DNA of 64,000 nt, taken from Rhodovulum kholense (GTDB lineage Bacteria > Pseudomonadota > Alphaproteobacteria > Rhodobacterales > Rhodobacteraceae). The stretch covers positions 165,702 through 229,701 of the forward strand of contig NZ_QAYC01000006.1 of assembly GCF_003053725.1 (NCBI RefSeq), read 5' to 3'. The notes under the pieces were generated by a model that did not search any database, had not been told where the DNA came from, and saw only the letters and a list, made by a program, of their open reading frames with translations. Below are positions 47,908 through 59,763 of this stretch, piece after piece. Made by a program: the position numbers and the translations under genes. Every line of letters begins with the position of its first letter. Position 1 is the first letter of the stretch.

Positions 47908-49446
47908 ATGGGTATCCAAGCAGCTGAGATCTCTGCGATCCTCAAGGAGCAGATCAAGAATTTCGGTCAGGAGGCCGAAGTTGCAGAGGTAGGCCGCGTG
48001 CTGTCGGTGGGTGACGGCATTGCCCGTGTCCATGGCCTCGACAACGTCCAGGCGGGCGAGATGGTCGAGTTTCCGGGCGGCATCCGCGGGATGGCCCTGA
48101 ACCTCGAGATCGACAACGTCGGGATCGTGATCTTCGGGTCGGACCGTGCCATCAAGGAAGGCGACGTCGTCAAGCGGACCAACGCGATCGTGGACGTGCC
48201 CTGCGGCGATGCGCTGCTGGGGCGCGTGGTCGACGCGCTGGGCAACCCGATCGACGGCAAGGGTCCGATCGCGACGACCGAGCGCCGCGTCGGCGACGTC
48301 AAGGCGCCGGGCATCATTCCGCGTAAGTCGGTGCACGAGCCGATGGCCACCGGCCTGAAGTCGGTCGACGCCATGATCCCGATCGGCCGTGGCCAGCGGG
48401 AACTGATCATCGGAGACCGTCAGACCGGCAAGACCGCCGTGGCGCTCGACACCATCCTGAACCAGAAATCCTACAACGAAGCCGCGGGCGACGACGAGAG
48501 CAAGAAGCTCTACTGCGTCTACGTCGCCATCGGCCAGAAGCGTTCGACCGTGGCGCAGCTGGTGAAGAAGCTCGAGGAAACCGGCGCGATGGAATATTCC
48601 ATCATCGTGGCCGCGACCGCCTCGGACCCGGCGCCGATGCAATACCTCGCCCCCTACACCGCCACCGCGATGGGCGAATTCTTCCGCGACAACGGCCGCC
48701 ACGCCCTGATGATCTATGACGATCTGTCCAAACAGGCCGTCGCCTACCGTCAGATGTCGCTGCTGCTGCGCCGCCCGCCGGGGCGCGAAGCCTACCCGGG
48801 CGACGTGTTCTACCTCCATTCCCGCCTGCTGGAACGGTCGGCCAAGATGAACGAGGATCACGGCGCCGGTTCGCTGACCGCCCTGCCGATCATCGAAACC
48901 CAGGCGGGCGACGTGTCGGCCTATATCCCGACCAACGTGATCTCGATCACCGACGGCCAGATCTTCCTGGAAACCGACCTGTTCTACCAGGGCATCCGTC
49001 CGGCCGTGAACACCGGTCTGTCGGTGTCGCGGGTGGGCTCGGCGGCGCAGACCAACGCGATGAAATCGGTCGCGGGTCCGGTCAAGCTGGAACTGGCTCA
49101 GTACCGCGAGATGGCGGCCTTCGCGCAGTTCGGCTCGGACCTCGATGCCGCGACCCAGAAGCTGCTGAACCGCGGCGCGCGTCTGACCGAGCTGATGAAG
49201 CAGCCGCAATATTCGCCGCTGACCAACGCCGAAATCGTCTGCGTGATCTTCGCGGGGACCCAGGGCTATCTCGACAAGGTCGCCGTCAAGGACGTGACCC
49301 GCTACGAGGCGGACCTGCTGAGCTTCCTGCGCACCAAGCACCAGGCGCTGCTGGACGACATCACCAACAACGACCGCAAGGTGAAGGGCGAGCTCGAGGA
49401 TAAGATCCGCGCCGCGCTGGACGAATTCGCCAAGAACTTCGCCTGA
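47908..49446 (+). CDS. atpA: F1Fo ATP synthase subunit alpha
   Basis: A 512-residue non-catalytic nucleotide-binding subunit of F1. P-loop [15 protein letters not shown] near residue 170; the family signature [17 protein letters not shown] near 365. Order beta-barrel ([20 protein letters not shown]), nucleotide domain, helical domain. It follows atpH without a gap and is followed by atpG after 21 bp. Confidence 0.98.
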   Translation: MGIQAAEISAILKEQIKNFGQEAEVAEVGRVLSVGDGIARVHGLDNVQAGEMVEFPGGIRGMALNLEIDNVGIVIFGSDRAIKEGDVVKRTNAIVDVPCGDALLGRVVDALGNPIDGKGPIATTERRVGDVKAPGIIPRKSVHEPMATGLKSVDAMIPIGRGQRELIIGDRQTGKTAVALDTILNQKSYNEAAGDDESKKLYCVYVAIGQKRSTVAQLVKKLEETGAMEYSIIVAATASDPAPMQYLAPYTATAMGEFFRDNGRHALMIYDDLSKQAVAYRQMSLLLRRPPGREAYPGDVFYLHSRLLERSAKMNEDHGAGSLTALPIIETQAGDVSAYIPTNVISITDGQIFLETDLFYQGIRPAVNTGLSVSRVGSAAQTNAMKSVAGPVKLELAQYREMAAFAQFGSDLDAATQKLLNRGARLTELMKQPQYSPLTNAEIVCVIFAGTQGYLDKVAVKDVTRYEADLLSFLRTKHQALLDDITNNDRKVKGELEDKIRAALDEFAKNFA

Positions 49447-49467
49447 GCGGGGATGGGATCAGGATAG

Positions 49468-51781
<2,314 letters not shown>

Positions 51782-51838
51782 TAGGGCTTACGGCGCCGGA
51801 CGGACCGTCCGCCCGGCGCCTGCTTGCAAGGAGGCAAC

Positions 51839-52249
51839 ATGGCCGACACGATGCAATTCGATCTGGTGGCGCCGGAACGCCGGGTGGCCTCGGAAAAGGC
51901 GACCTCGGTCGTTATCCCGGGCTTCGAGGGCGATCTGACCGCGATGCCCCAGCACGCGCCGCTGATCACCACCCTGCGCCCCGGCCTGCTTGAGGTCTTC
52001 ACCGAGAGCGGATCGCAGAAATACATCGTCACCGGCGGGTTCGCCGAAATCACCGCTGATGCGGCGACGGTTCTGGCCGAACGCTCGCATCCGGTCGAGG
52101 AGGTGACGCAGGACATGATCGACGAGATGGTCGCCGAGGCCCGTGCGGCCGCTCGCGACGCGCATCCCGATGTGGTCGACGCCGCGGCGCGGATGCTGGC
52201 CGACATGGTCGCGATGGGCACCCATATTGGCTTCGAGCCGCAGACCTGA
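51839..52249 (+). CDS. atpC: F1Fo ATP synthase subunit epsilon
   Basis: A 136-residue epsilon subunit: beta-sandwich ([39 protein letters not shown]) and a C-terminal helical part rich in Ala. RBS AAGGAGG is 5 bp before the ATG at 51839. Last gene of the operon, followed by a strong terminator. Confidence 0.95.
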   Translation: MADTMQFDLVAPERRVASEKATSVVIPGFEGDLTAMPQHAPLITTLRPGLLEVFTESGSQKYIVTGGFAEITADAATVLAERSHPVEEVTQDMIDEMVAEARAAARDAHPDVVDAAARMLADMVAMGTHIGFEPQT

Positions 52250-52271
52250 GGCCCGCTGCTCGTACGCTTTG

Positions 52272-52306
52272 AAAAGGGTCCGCCTCGGCGGGCCCTTTTT
52301 CTTTTT
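52272..52306 (+). terminator. Intrinsic terminator of atpHAGDC
   Basis: GGGTCCGCC pairs with GGCGGGCCC around a TC loop (with one T-G pair), extended by AAAA/TTTT, then TTTTTCTTTTT. A strong terminator 23 bp after atpC. Confidence 0.92.
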
Positions 52307-52371
52307 CGGTCTTTCGCTTTCGGCGGGTCCGGATCGGGCGGGACCACCCCGTCCGCCGAACACCGCTCAGC

Positions 52372-52968
52372 GGCTGTGCCGGAAGTCGGGGCCATCGCCC
52401 AAAGCGTGCTGTCGCGGTCGATGCAGTGGTGCTTCAGCGCCAAAAGAACGTGTCCCGCGACGATGATCGGCAGCGCCCAGGCCAGCGCCCAATGCGCCCG
52501 AACCAGACAGGGCGTCAGTTCCGTGTGCTTACCGCCCAGCGTCGGGATGTGGAAAAGCCCCGCCACCGGGATCGAGTATCCGGCCGACGAGCTGTTTCGC
52601 CAGCCTCACAGCGGGACGGCGATCATCAGCAGGTAAAGCGCGAAATGGCCCAGATGCGTGGCACGCTGCATCCGGGGCGGCATGGCGGCATCGAGTGCCG
52701 GCGGCCGATGGGTGGCACGCCAGGCACTGCGCGCGACGATCAGAAAGATGGTCAGCGCGGCGATCGACTTGTCGGTGGTGATTGCCCAGATCTTCTGGGC
52801 GGTCTCGGCATCGTTGACGCCGTAATGCAGCTTGGCGCCGCCGTAATAGCCCAAGATCCAGGCGATCAGGAGGGGGGCGGCCATGATCCAGCGAAAGAAT
52901 TTCGAGATCCGATTGAAAGCCCGCTCGGCCGTCTGGCCGGGCGCGCCGGTTTGGGCATGCCTGTCCAT
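52372..52968 (-). pseudogene. Cytochrome b561 with in-frame stop
   Basis: From ATG 52968 the frame gives a b561 domain: RISKFFRWIMAAPLLIAWIL, HYGVNDAETAQKIWAITTDK, SIAALTIFLIVARSAWRATH, LGHFALYLLMIAVPL, then TGA at 52606. In the same frame it continues GWRNSSSAGYSIPVAGLFHI, ARAHWALAWALPIIVAGHVL and ALKHHCIDRDSTLWAM, the missing last two helices with two heme-ligand histidines. A single C-to-G change (Ser TCA to TGA) explains the break. No stop follows until inside atpC, so the C-terminus is also damaged. A truncated 120-residue product would lack heme ligands. Confidence 0.85.
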
Positions 52969-53211
52969 CGGTCGGGTATCTCTTGTCTGGCCGCGCGGAC
53001 CGCCCTTGCGCGGCCGCCGTCCGGACCTGCCCGGGAGTGGGCCGGGCTGTCGCTTGGGGGGCGGTCCGGCAGCCCGGTTCGGCGGGACGCGCCGATTGCG
53101 ATTGGGGTTACAATCGGAAGATGGAGCCAGGGTCAGGGCGCGGACACGTCCAAACGCCCTCGCCTACCGCGCTTGCGCCGGAGGAATGGACCGTGCAGAG
53201 GGGGCGAAGCG

Positions 53212-54396
53212 TCAGCGGCCCAGCGCCTTCATGCCCCGCTCGATCCCGTCGAGGGTCATCGGCACCATGCGGTTGTCGAAGATCTCGCGGATCATGCCGA
53301 TCGACTGGGTGTAGTGCCAGTGCCGTTCGGGCACCGGGTTGATCCAGAGATGGTCCGGCCACTGCGCCCGGGCGCGTTCCAGCCAGACCCGGCCGGGCTC
53401 GGCGTTCCAGTGTTCGTTCGCGCTGCCCGCGAAGGCGATTTCGTAGGGCGACATGCTGGCATCGCCGACGAAGATGCACTTGTAGTCGGACCCGTAGGTC
53501 CGCAGCACCTCGGCGGTCGGCGTGACCCGGTCCCAGCGGCGGCGGTTGTCGCGCCAGACGCGTTCGTAAAGGCAGTTGTGAAAGTAATAGTGCTCGAGAT
53601 GCTTGAACTCGGACCGCGCGGCCGAGAACAGTTCCTCGACGACTCGGATATGGTCGTCCATCGACCCGCCCACATCGAGAAACAGCAGCACCTTGACCGC
53701 GTTGTGCCGTTCGGGCCGGGTCTTGACGTCAAGATAGCCGTGATCGGCCGTGGCCCGGATCGTGCCGTCGAGGTCCAGCTCTTCGCGGGCGCCGTCGCGC
53801 GCCCAGCGGCGCAGTCGTTTCAGCGCCACCTTGATGTTGCGGGTGCCAAGCTCGACCGAGTCGTCGAGATTGCGGAATTCGCGTTTGTCCCAGACCTTGA
53901 CCGCGCGGCGATGGCGGCTTTCGTCCTGACCGATGCGCACGCCCTCGGGATTGTAGCCATAGGCGCCGAAGGGAGAGGTCCCGGCGGTGCCGATCCACTT
54001 GTTGCCGCCCTGGTGGCGTTCCTTCTGTTCCTTCAGGCGCTCCTTCAGCGCCTCCATCAGCTTGTCGAAACCGCCCATCGCCTCGATCTCGGCGCGCTCG
54101 GCCTCGGACAGGTGGCGTTCGGCCAGCTTGCGCAGCCAGTCCTCGGGCAGGTCGAGCGCCTCGAGCACCTCGCCCGGGCCGATTTCCTCGAGCCCGCCGA
54201 AGCTTTGCGCGAAGGCCCGGTCGAACCGGTCGAGCAGGCGTTCGTCCTTCACCAGCGCGGTGCGCGCCAGATAGTAGAAGCCCTCGGCGTCATAGGTGAC
54301 GAGGCCCAGCTTCACCCCTTCGAGAAAGCTCAGATACTCCCGCAGCGAGACGGGAATGCCGGTGGCGCGAAGCGTCTGGAAAAAGGGCAGGAACAT
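53212..54396 (-). CDS. VWA domain protein, CoxE-like
   Basis: A 394-residue protein. N-terminal MFLPFFQTLRATGIPVSLRE and a helical region (SEAERAEIEAMGGFDKLMEA, coiled-coil KERLKEQKERH) precede the von Willebrand A-type domain, whose metal site is FLDVGGSMDDH near 245, a variant of DxSxS in which the middle Ser is Gly. CIFVGDASMSPYEI and HLWINPVPERHWHYTQSIG follow. CoxE-type proteins usually work with a MoxR AAA+ ATPase in cofactor or metal loading; no MoxR gene is adjacent in the window. Confidence 0.85.
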   Translation of the reverse strand: MFLPFFQTLRATGIPVSLREYLSFLEGVKLGLVTYDAEGFYYLARTALVKDERLLDRFDRAFAQSFGGLEEIGPGEVLEALDLPEDWLRKLAERHLSEAERAEIEAMGGFDKLMEALKERLKEQKERHQGGNKWIGTAGTSPFGAYGYNPEGVRIGQDESRHRRAVKVWDKREFRNLDDSVELGTRNIKVALKRLRRWARDGAREELDLDGTIRATADHGYLDVKTRPERHNAVKVLLFLDVGGSMDDHIRVVEELFSAARSEFKHLEHYYFHNCLYERVWRDNRRRWDRVTPTAEVLRTYGSDYKCIFVGDASMSPYEIAFAGSANEHWNAEPGRVWLERARAQWPDHLWINPVPERHWHYTQSIGMIREIFDNRMVPMTLDGIERGMKALGR

Positions 54397-54459
54397 GGTC
54401 CGAGCATAGGGGCGGGCGGGCGCGCCGGAAAGGGAAAAGCCCGGATCAGTCGGACCGGA

Positions 54460-55884
54460 TCAGTCGGACTGTGCCGGGTTCAGCCAGGCGATTTCCGCCA
54501 TGCGCTCGCGCACCTCGTCCTCGGAGCCGAATCCGTAGCGCGCCCAGCCAAGCGCATCGCGCCGGATCGCGGCGGCCTCCCTGTGCCAGCCCAGCATGTC
54601 GAGCGCCTCGGCCTTCATCAGCAGCATCGAGGCCAGAAGGGCGGCATTCTCGCCGTTCTGCACGTCGTCGAGGTGATCGTCGATGATCAGGACGGCGGTA
54701 TCCGGCTGCCCGGCAGACAGCGCGAAAGCCGCGATATGCATGGCCACATGGGCCGATTGCACGCGGGTCACCGGATGGGCGGCATAGATCTGGCCCGCCT
54801 CGAGGAACGCAGCCAGCGAGGTTTCGCCATTGTTCTGGCCAAGCGCCAGGCGGCCGAAGGCAAAGAGGCTGAAGGCCAGGCGGGTGTCGCGCCAGCCCTG
54901 GGTGCGGGCGATCTCGACCGCGCTCCGGGCGGCCGCAACCCGCTGCGACGGGGCGGTGCCGGGGCCGAGCGCGGTCTCGATGGCGTCGATCCAGACCCGC
55001 GGCGTCGGCGACATCAGATCGCCTCCGCCGATGCGTTCGCCGCGCGGGTTGAGCCGGGCCAGAAGCCGCGGCAGCGCCCGGGCGGCTTCGTCGCGGGTGG
55101 TGCCGTTATGCAATTCGGGCGCGTAATAGGCGCGCAGGATCAGCATGTCGAAGCCGGTCAGGACGGTGTGGAAATTATCGTCGTTGAAGACCGAATCCGG
55201 CAGCCGGTAGAGGTCGTTCAGCGGGCCGATGGCCTGGGCCAGTTCCTCATGCAGGCAGTCGCGCACCTCTTGCGGGCTGACGTCGCCGGGAATGAAGATC
55301 GCGACCCGTTCGCGCACCGGCAGCGTGGTCCAGTCGACCTCGCCCGAGCGGCGGCTTTGCCGGTAGTCCTCCCAGGAGGAGACGCGCGGTGCCACGAAGC
55401 AGGCGGCCTGCGGCACCAGCCGCTGCAACTGGCTGCGGGGCAGGAACTCGATCGTGATGCTGGCCGGCGCGTCGGCGGCGACCCGGCGGATCCCGATCCC
55501 GGCCTCGCGGCGGAGCCGGACCAGCAGCGCCGCCAGATCGGGTTCGAGGCTGGCGGGGGCAGGGCCGGTGACGCGGACGGTGATCGGCCCTTCGAAGCGC
55601 GTCATGTAAGGCAGGCTGCGCCCGCTTTCCATCTGGAAGGCGAGGTCGAGAAAGTCCTGGGCGATGGCGGCGTTCGAGCGTTGGGGCGGTGTCACGCGAT
55701 GGGTGACGAAGGTTTTCATCGGCGGCAGATCGGCGAGCGCCGGCGGGCGGCGTGCCGGCATTTCCGGTCCGGGACCGGCGCAGGCGGCAAGCGCCAGCAG
55801 CAGGGCCAAAGGCCGCGCCAGGGCCGCGGCTCGGTCGATGGTCCGCGCCGCGGGGCCGCCGCGGCGGGCGTCAGCCGCGGACAT
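54460..55884 (-). CDS. DUF2927 lipoprotein
   Basis: A 474-residue protein with a lipoprotein-type signal (LALLLALAACAG, lipobox Cys35), so anchored to a membrane on the periplasmic side. The DUF2927 part spans about residues 60-250: FEGPITVRVTGPAP, a metallopeptidase-like DCLHEELAQAIGPLNDLYRL near 209 and DSVFNDDNF. HEELAQ matches HExxx but lacks the second His of a zincin. The C-terminal 200 residues look TPR-like. It overlaps the upstream GNAT gene by 14 bp, suggesting coupling. Confidence 0.75.
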   Translation of the reverse strand: MSAADARRGGPAARTIDRAAALARPLALLLALAACAGPGPEMPARRPPALADLPPMKTFVTHRVTPPQRSNAAIAQDFLDLAFQMESGRSLPYMTRFEGPITVRVTGPAPASLEPDLAALLVRLRREAGIGIRRVAADAPASITIEFLPRSQLQRLVPQAACFVAPRVSSWEDYRQSRRSGEVDWTTLPVRERVAIFIPGDVSPQEVRDCLHEELAQAIGPLNDLYRLPDSVFNDDNFHTVLTGFDMLILRAYYAPELHNGTTRDEAARALPRLLARLNPRGERIGGGDLMSPTPRVWIDAIETALGPGTAPSQRVAAARSAVEIARTQGWRDTRLAFSLFAFGRLALGQNNGETSLAAFLEAGQIYAAHPVTRVQSAHVAMHIAAFALSAGQPDTAVLIIDDHLDDVQNGENAALLASMLLMKAEALDMLGWHREAAAIRRDALGWARYGFGSEDEVRERMAEIAWLNPAQSD

Positions 55885-56317
55885 ATTTCACGAAGGGGGT
55901 GGGCTGGCCGATCCGGTCGTAAAGCTGTCGCGCGGTTTCGTTCGAGTCCTGGGTGAGCCAGTAGACCGAAGGCGTGCCCCGGGAATCGGCCACCGCGTAG
56001 ACCGCCTCGATCAACGCCCGGCCGACGCCGCGGCCGCGCATGGCGGGATCGGCGTAGAGATCCTGCAGATAGCAGACATTCTCGGGCTTCCAGCAATGCC
56101 GGTGGAAGATGAAATGCACGAGCCCCACCGCCTGACCGCCGCTCAGCGCGAGGCGGCAGCCCATGTTCGGATCGCCGCCATGCAGGAGTCGCGCGAAGGT
56201 GATGTCGTAGGTCTCGGCCGGGACCGAGGTGTCGTAGAAGTCGAGATAGGCCGCCCAGAGCCGATGCCAGGCACTGGCGTCCTCGGGGCGAAGCGGACGG
56301 ACGATGAGGTCGGTCAC
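55871..56317 (-). CDS. GNAT family N-acetyltransferase
   Basis: A 148-residue acetyltransferase: DLIVRPLRPEDASAWHRLWA, VCYLQDLYADPAMRGRGVGR near 90 with the acetyl-CoA loop (RGRGVGRAL) and SVYWLTQDSNETARQLYDRI. Start is taken as GTG 56317 because it fits the GNAT opening; ATG 56365 would add 16 residues without homology. Substrate unknown. It overlaps the DUF2927 gene. Confidence 0.85.
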   Translation of the reverse strand: MTDLIVRPLRPEDASAWHRLWAAYLDFYDTSVPAETYDITFARLLHGGDPNMGCRLALSGGQAVGLVHFIFHRHCWKPENVCYLQDLYADPAMRGRGVGRALIEAVYAVADSRGTPSVYWLTQDSNETARQLYDRIGQPTPFVKYVRG

Positions 56318-56579
56318 GGCGGGGGGCCTTTCGCGGGGAGAGCAGGGGGAATCCGACAGTCGCATCTTGCGAGACCGCCGCGGTCTTCACAAGGGTCGGA
56401 CGCGGTTCGCCGACCATTGCGGGGCCGGGCGTGGCCTTGCGGCCCGGCTTTTTGCGGGCTGCGGCGGGGCGGGTGAAAAAACCCGCGCGGCGGGGGCAAG
56501 ATTTGCGACCGGAGGCGCTTGACGGGGGCTCTGGGCGTCAATAAAAGGCACGTCACGCCGGGCGAGCCCGGAAGGCGCT

Positions 56580-56656
56580 GCGGTTGTAGCTCAGTTGGTT
56601 AGAGTACCGGCCTGTCACGCCGGGGGTCGCGGGTTCGAGCCCCGTCAACCGCGCCA
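56580..56656 (+). tRNA. tRNA-Asp (anticodon GTC), copy 1
   Basis: A 77-nt tRNA with acceptor GCGGTTG/CAACCGC, D arm AGCTCAGTTGGTTAGAGT, anticodon loop CTGTCAC (GTC) closed by CCGGC/GCCGG, T arm GCGGGTTCGAGCCCCGT region and encoded CCA end. Confidence 0.97.
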
Positions 56657-56684
56657 CCGCCTTCCAGTTTGTCCCGCGCGATGC

Positions 56685-56761
56685 GCGGTTGTAGCTCAGT
56701 TGGTTAGAGTACCGGCCTGTCACGCCGGGGGTCGCGGGTTCGAGCCCCGTCAACCGCGCCA
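56685..56761 (+). tRNA. tRNA-Asp (anticodon GTC), copy 2
   Basis: Identical in sequence to the copy 28 bp upstream, with encoded CCA. A tandem duplicate, probably co-transcribed. Confidence 0.97.
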
Positions 56762-57044
56762 CTTCTTTAAGTTCTGATATGTTTCGTTCATCCGGACGAA
56801 AGAAGCCGGGCGCTCCCGCCCGTCTTTGGCGGCCTTTCGGCCGCCGCATCCCGTTGGGCCGGGCGCCGCGCTGGCGCGCGGCGCGGTCGGGGCTGTGCGG
56901 AAGGGGGTATTTCGCCCGGCCGGTCGTGGTGGTGCGCCAGGGGCTCGCATCGGTTCCGCCGTCCGCGGGGCCGCGGTGGTCGGCCCCGCCGTCTGCCCCG
57001 GACCGGAAAACACTCGCGGCCGGGGGGCTGTCTCGGTGGGCCGC

Positions 57045-58418
57045 TCAGTCGGCGAGTGCGGCCAGGATTCGAGCCCAGCTGCGGATGCCCTTGTGGAAGC
57101 TCTCGAGATCGTACTTCTCGTTCGGCGAGTGGATTGCGTCGTCATCCTTGCCGAAGCCGATCAGCATCGATTCCATCCCCAGAAGCGTCTTGAAGTAGCC
57201 CGCCACCGGGATCGATCCGCCCGAGCCGACAAAGGCCGCCGGGTTGGGCCATTCCTGCGACAGCGCCCGACGGGCCTTCTCGAAGGCCGGATCGGCGATG
57301 TCCATCACCGAGGCGGGCGAGGCGCCGTGGGTGGCGAACTCGGCGGTGCAGTCGGGCGGCAGCATGTCCTGCACCATCTTCCGGAACGATTCGCGGATCT
57401 TCAGCGGGTCCTGGGTGCCGACGAGCCGGAAGCTGATCTTGGCCGAGGCCCTGGACGGCAGCACCGTCTTGAAGCCCGCGCCCTCGTAGCCGCCGGAGAT
57501 GCCGTTCACCTCGCAGGTCGGGCGCGCCCAGAGCATTTCCAGCACCGACCGGCCGTCTTCGCCCGCCGGGGTCGAAAGCCCGACCTCGCCCAGGAACCGG
57601 TCCGCGTCGAAACCGGTCCCGGCCCATTGGTGGAGAATCTCTTCGGGCATTTCGGGCACCCCGTCGTAGAAGCCCGGCACGGTCACGCGGCCGGTGTCGT
57701 CATGCAGTGCCGCGATGATCCGGGCCAGCACCCGGATCGGGTTCATCGCGGGGCCGCCATACATGCCCGAATGCAGGTCCTTGGACGGGCCGGTGATGGT
57801 GATCTCTTCGCCCACGAGGCCGCGCAGCATGGTGACGATCGTGGGGGTCGCCTCGCCCAGCATGCCGGTGTCGCAGATCAGCGCGAGATCGGCCTTCAGC
57901 CGGTCGGCGTTCTCCTTGAGGAACGGCACCATCGAGGGCGAGCCCGATTCCTCTTCGCCCTCAAGAAAGACGGTGATGCGGGCGGGCAGGGACCCATGCA
58001 CCGCCTTCCAGGCGCGGCACGCCTCGAGAAAGGTCATCAGCTGGCCCTTGTCGTCGCCCGCGCCCCGGGCGCGGATCACCTTGCCCTTCGGCGTCTCCTC
58101 TATGGCCGGATCGAACGGGTCGCGATGCCAGAGCGACAGCGGGTCGACCGGCTGCACGTCGTAGTGACCGTAAAAGAGCAGGCTCGGTCCGGTCGAGCCG
58201 CCCTTGGCGACGACCATCGGATGCTTGGGCGTGGGGCAGATCTCGGCGTCGAAGCCCATCGAGGCAAGATCGCGGACCATCCATTCGGCGGCCTCGCGGC
58301 AGGCGGCGGCATGGGCCGGATCGGTCGATATCGACGGGATGCGGAGCAGCGCCATCAGCCGGTCGAGCGCCTGCGGCAGATCGGCGTCGATACGGGAAAG
58401 AACAGGGTCAAGGCTCAT
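57045..58418 (-). CDS. M20 family dipeptidase/metallopeptidase
   Basis: A 457-residue peptidase of the ArgE/DapE/CNDP type. Metal residues are in LLFYGHYDVQPVDPLS near 82, RGAGDDKGQLMTF near 118, LEGEEESGSPS near 152 and ALICDTGML near 178. The dimerisation domain carries KDLHSGMYGGPAMNPI near 210 and the C-terminal metal His is in DAIHSPNEKYDLES. Cleaves dipeptides in the cytoplasm. The 283 bp between it and tRNA-Asp copy 2 hold no recognised gene. Confidence 0.92.
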   Translation of the reverse strand: MSLDPVLSRIDADLPQALDRLMALLRIPSISTDPAHAAACREAAEWMVRDLASMGFDAEICPTPKHPMVVAKGGSTGPSLLFYGHYDVQPVDPLSLWHRDPFDPAIEETPKGKVIRARGAGDDKGQLMTFLEACRAWKAVHGSLPARITVFLEGEEESGSPSMVPFLKENADRLKADLALICDTGMLGEATPTIVTMLRGLVGEEITITGPSKDLHSGMYGGPAMNPIRVLARIIAALHDDTGRVTVPGFYDGVPEMPEEILHQWAGTGFDADRFLGEVGLSTPAGEDGRSVLEMLWARPTCEVNGISGGYEGAGFKTVLPSRASAKISFRLVGTQDPLKIRESFRKMVQDMLPPDCTAEFATHGASPASVMDIADPAFEKARRALSQEWPNPAAFVGSGGSIPVAGYFKTLLGMESMLIGFGKDDDAIHSPNEKYDLESFHKGIRSWARILAALAD

Positions 58419-58568
58419 CGCGGACTCCTTCTGGTGCGGGGGTTGCGCGGACCCTAGCAGGCCGGTGGGGGGTGTCCAGAGGGGGTCTGGGGCAGGGGCC
58501 GGAGGGCTGGCAGGCCGCCGCCGGGAGGACTAGAGTCACCGGGCGGTCGTCTTGACAGGAGGTGGGAC

Positions 58569-59231
58569 ATGGATTGCAGGAACGAAAACGCGGGGCAGCA
58601 AGGGGCAGAGGCCGGGCCGCGCCGGGGTCAAACCCGTCTTCCCGCGCGGATTCTCGGGATTTCGCTTGGAGTTGCCCTCGGGCTGGGCGCCGCCGTCGCG
58701 GCCTCTGCCGAACCGGTCGACGGCAAGGCCGCGCGCAAGCTGGCATTCAAGCCGAAAGGTGCCGAGGTCACCGTGATCGACCTGCCTTTCCTGTCGGAAG
58801 CCGACCGCAAGGGGCTGGTCTTCGCGGGCGAGCAGCAGCCCTATTACGGGGCCATCGCCGTCGCGCCCAGCGAGGGGCTCATTTCCGAGGCGACGCTCGC
58901 CGCGGCCAACTATCACGACGTCGAGTCGGCCCGCGCCGCGGCGCTGAAGGGCTGCGACGCCGCCCGCAAGCCCGATGGGAAGCCTTGCGTGATTGCGGCC
59001 GAGATCAGGCCGAAAGGCTGGGAGCCGCGGGCGCTGCAGCTCTCGGCCGATGCGACCGAAGGGTTGCGCTCCGACTACGGCCGGCGGGGCGGCCCGCGCG
59101 CCATGGCGATTTCGGAATCGACCGGCCGCTGGGTGGTCCGCAAGGGGCCCGACGCGGCGGCTCAGGCCATCGGCGCCTGTGCCAGCGCCTCGGGCGCGTC
59201 CGATTGTCGGGTGGTGGTCGAGGATCGCTGA
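58569..59231 (+). CDS. Exported protein upstream of hemA, unknown function
   Basis: A 220-residue protein with a signal-type helix at residues 28-46 (ILGISLGVALGLGAAVAA), then a mature part starting at AEPVDG. AVAPSEGLISEATLAAANYH and the C-terminal AIGACASASGASDCRVVVED suggest a DUF4189-like repeat of stress-type proteins with a Cys pair. RBS AGGAGGTGGG precedes the ATG. In related genomes a gene in this place is often labelled as 5-aminolevulinate-synthase-associated; that name has no functional basis. Probably periplasmic. Confidence 0.7.
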   Translation: MDCRNENAGQQGAEAGPRRGQTRLPARILGISLGVALGLGAAVAASAEPVDGKAARKLAFKPKGAEVTVIDLPFLSEADRKGLVFAGEQQPYYGAIAVAPSEGLISEATLAAANYHDVESARAAALKGCDAARKPDGKPCVIAAEIRPKGWEPRALQLSADATEGLRSDYGRRGGPRAMAISESTGRWVVRKGPDAAAQAIGACASASGASDCRVVVEDR

Positions 59232-59323
59232 GACGGAGGCTTGGCCCTGCGGGGCATGGTCTCTCTGGACCCGCTACACAGGGGCGGGTCCCGGACGCCG
59301 CCAGATGGCCTTTCCGGTGAGGC

Positions 59324-59374
59324 TGTCTAGCCAGACTTACAGTCGCTCTGTCCACCTGAATTGACAGAAATCAA
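59324..59374. promoter_or_regulatory. hemA upstream control region: two PpsR/CrtJ-type sites and one FNR-type box
   Basis: Two TGT-N12-ACA palindromes occur at 59324-59341 and 59349-59366, separated by 7 bp. PpsR/CrtJ binds cooperatively to such pairs and represses photosynthesis and tetrapyrrole genes under oxygen. TTGACAGAAATCAA at 59361-59374 matches the FNR/FnrL consensus TTGAT-N4-ATCAA at nine of ten positions and shares 6 bp with the second PpsR-type site; its TTGACA also reads as a -35 hexamer. The hemA start lies 390 bp downstream. Confidence 0.65.
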
Positions 59375-59763
59375 TGTTCAAACGCGAAAACTGTCGCTAA
59401 GCTGACGGACGGGTGGTGTGCGCGAACGCTCCTTCAGACCGAATCGTGCCATATTGCCCGGGTATCGGTGGACCTCAGAAACCCTGTTTCCGATCGGAAC
59501 GCCTGGCCCGGGAAGGCTGACGCAAAAGCGAGGATCGGCTGAAATTTTGTGCAGCATCACGCTTCGATATCCGCCGTTTTTCGCATAAGAGAAACGGACG
59601 GGAAACGGAAACGGCAATTCGGACGCTCCCGGCCGGGACGGACGGAACGCCAGAGGGGTCGGTCGGTGACCCCTGAACGCAGAAGGACCCGGAAGGTTCC
59701 GCAGGGCGGGGCGTGACGGAAATCCTCGATGGCCTTGCGGGGCCTAGAAAAAGGAGAGACCCG

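Noticed and set aside
52600..52612. TGA in b561 as a selenocysteine codon
   Set aside because: The expected residue is Ser, no SECIS-like hairpin or selenoprotein family applies, and the C-terminus is also damaged, which fits a pseudogene.
56530..56790. A short repeat or CRISPR-like pattern
   Set aside because: The repeat is two identical tRNA-Asp genes, not an array.
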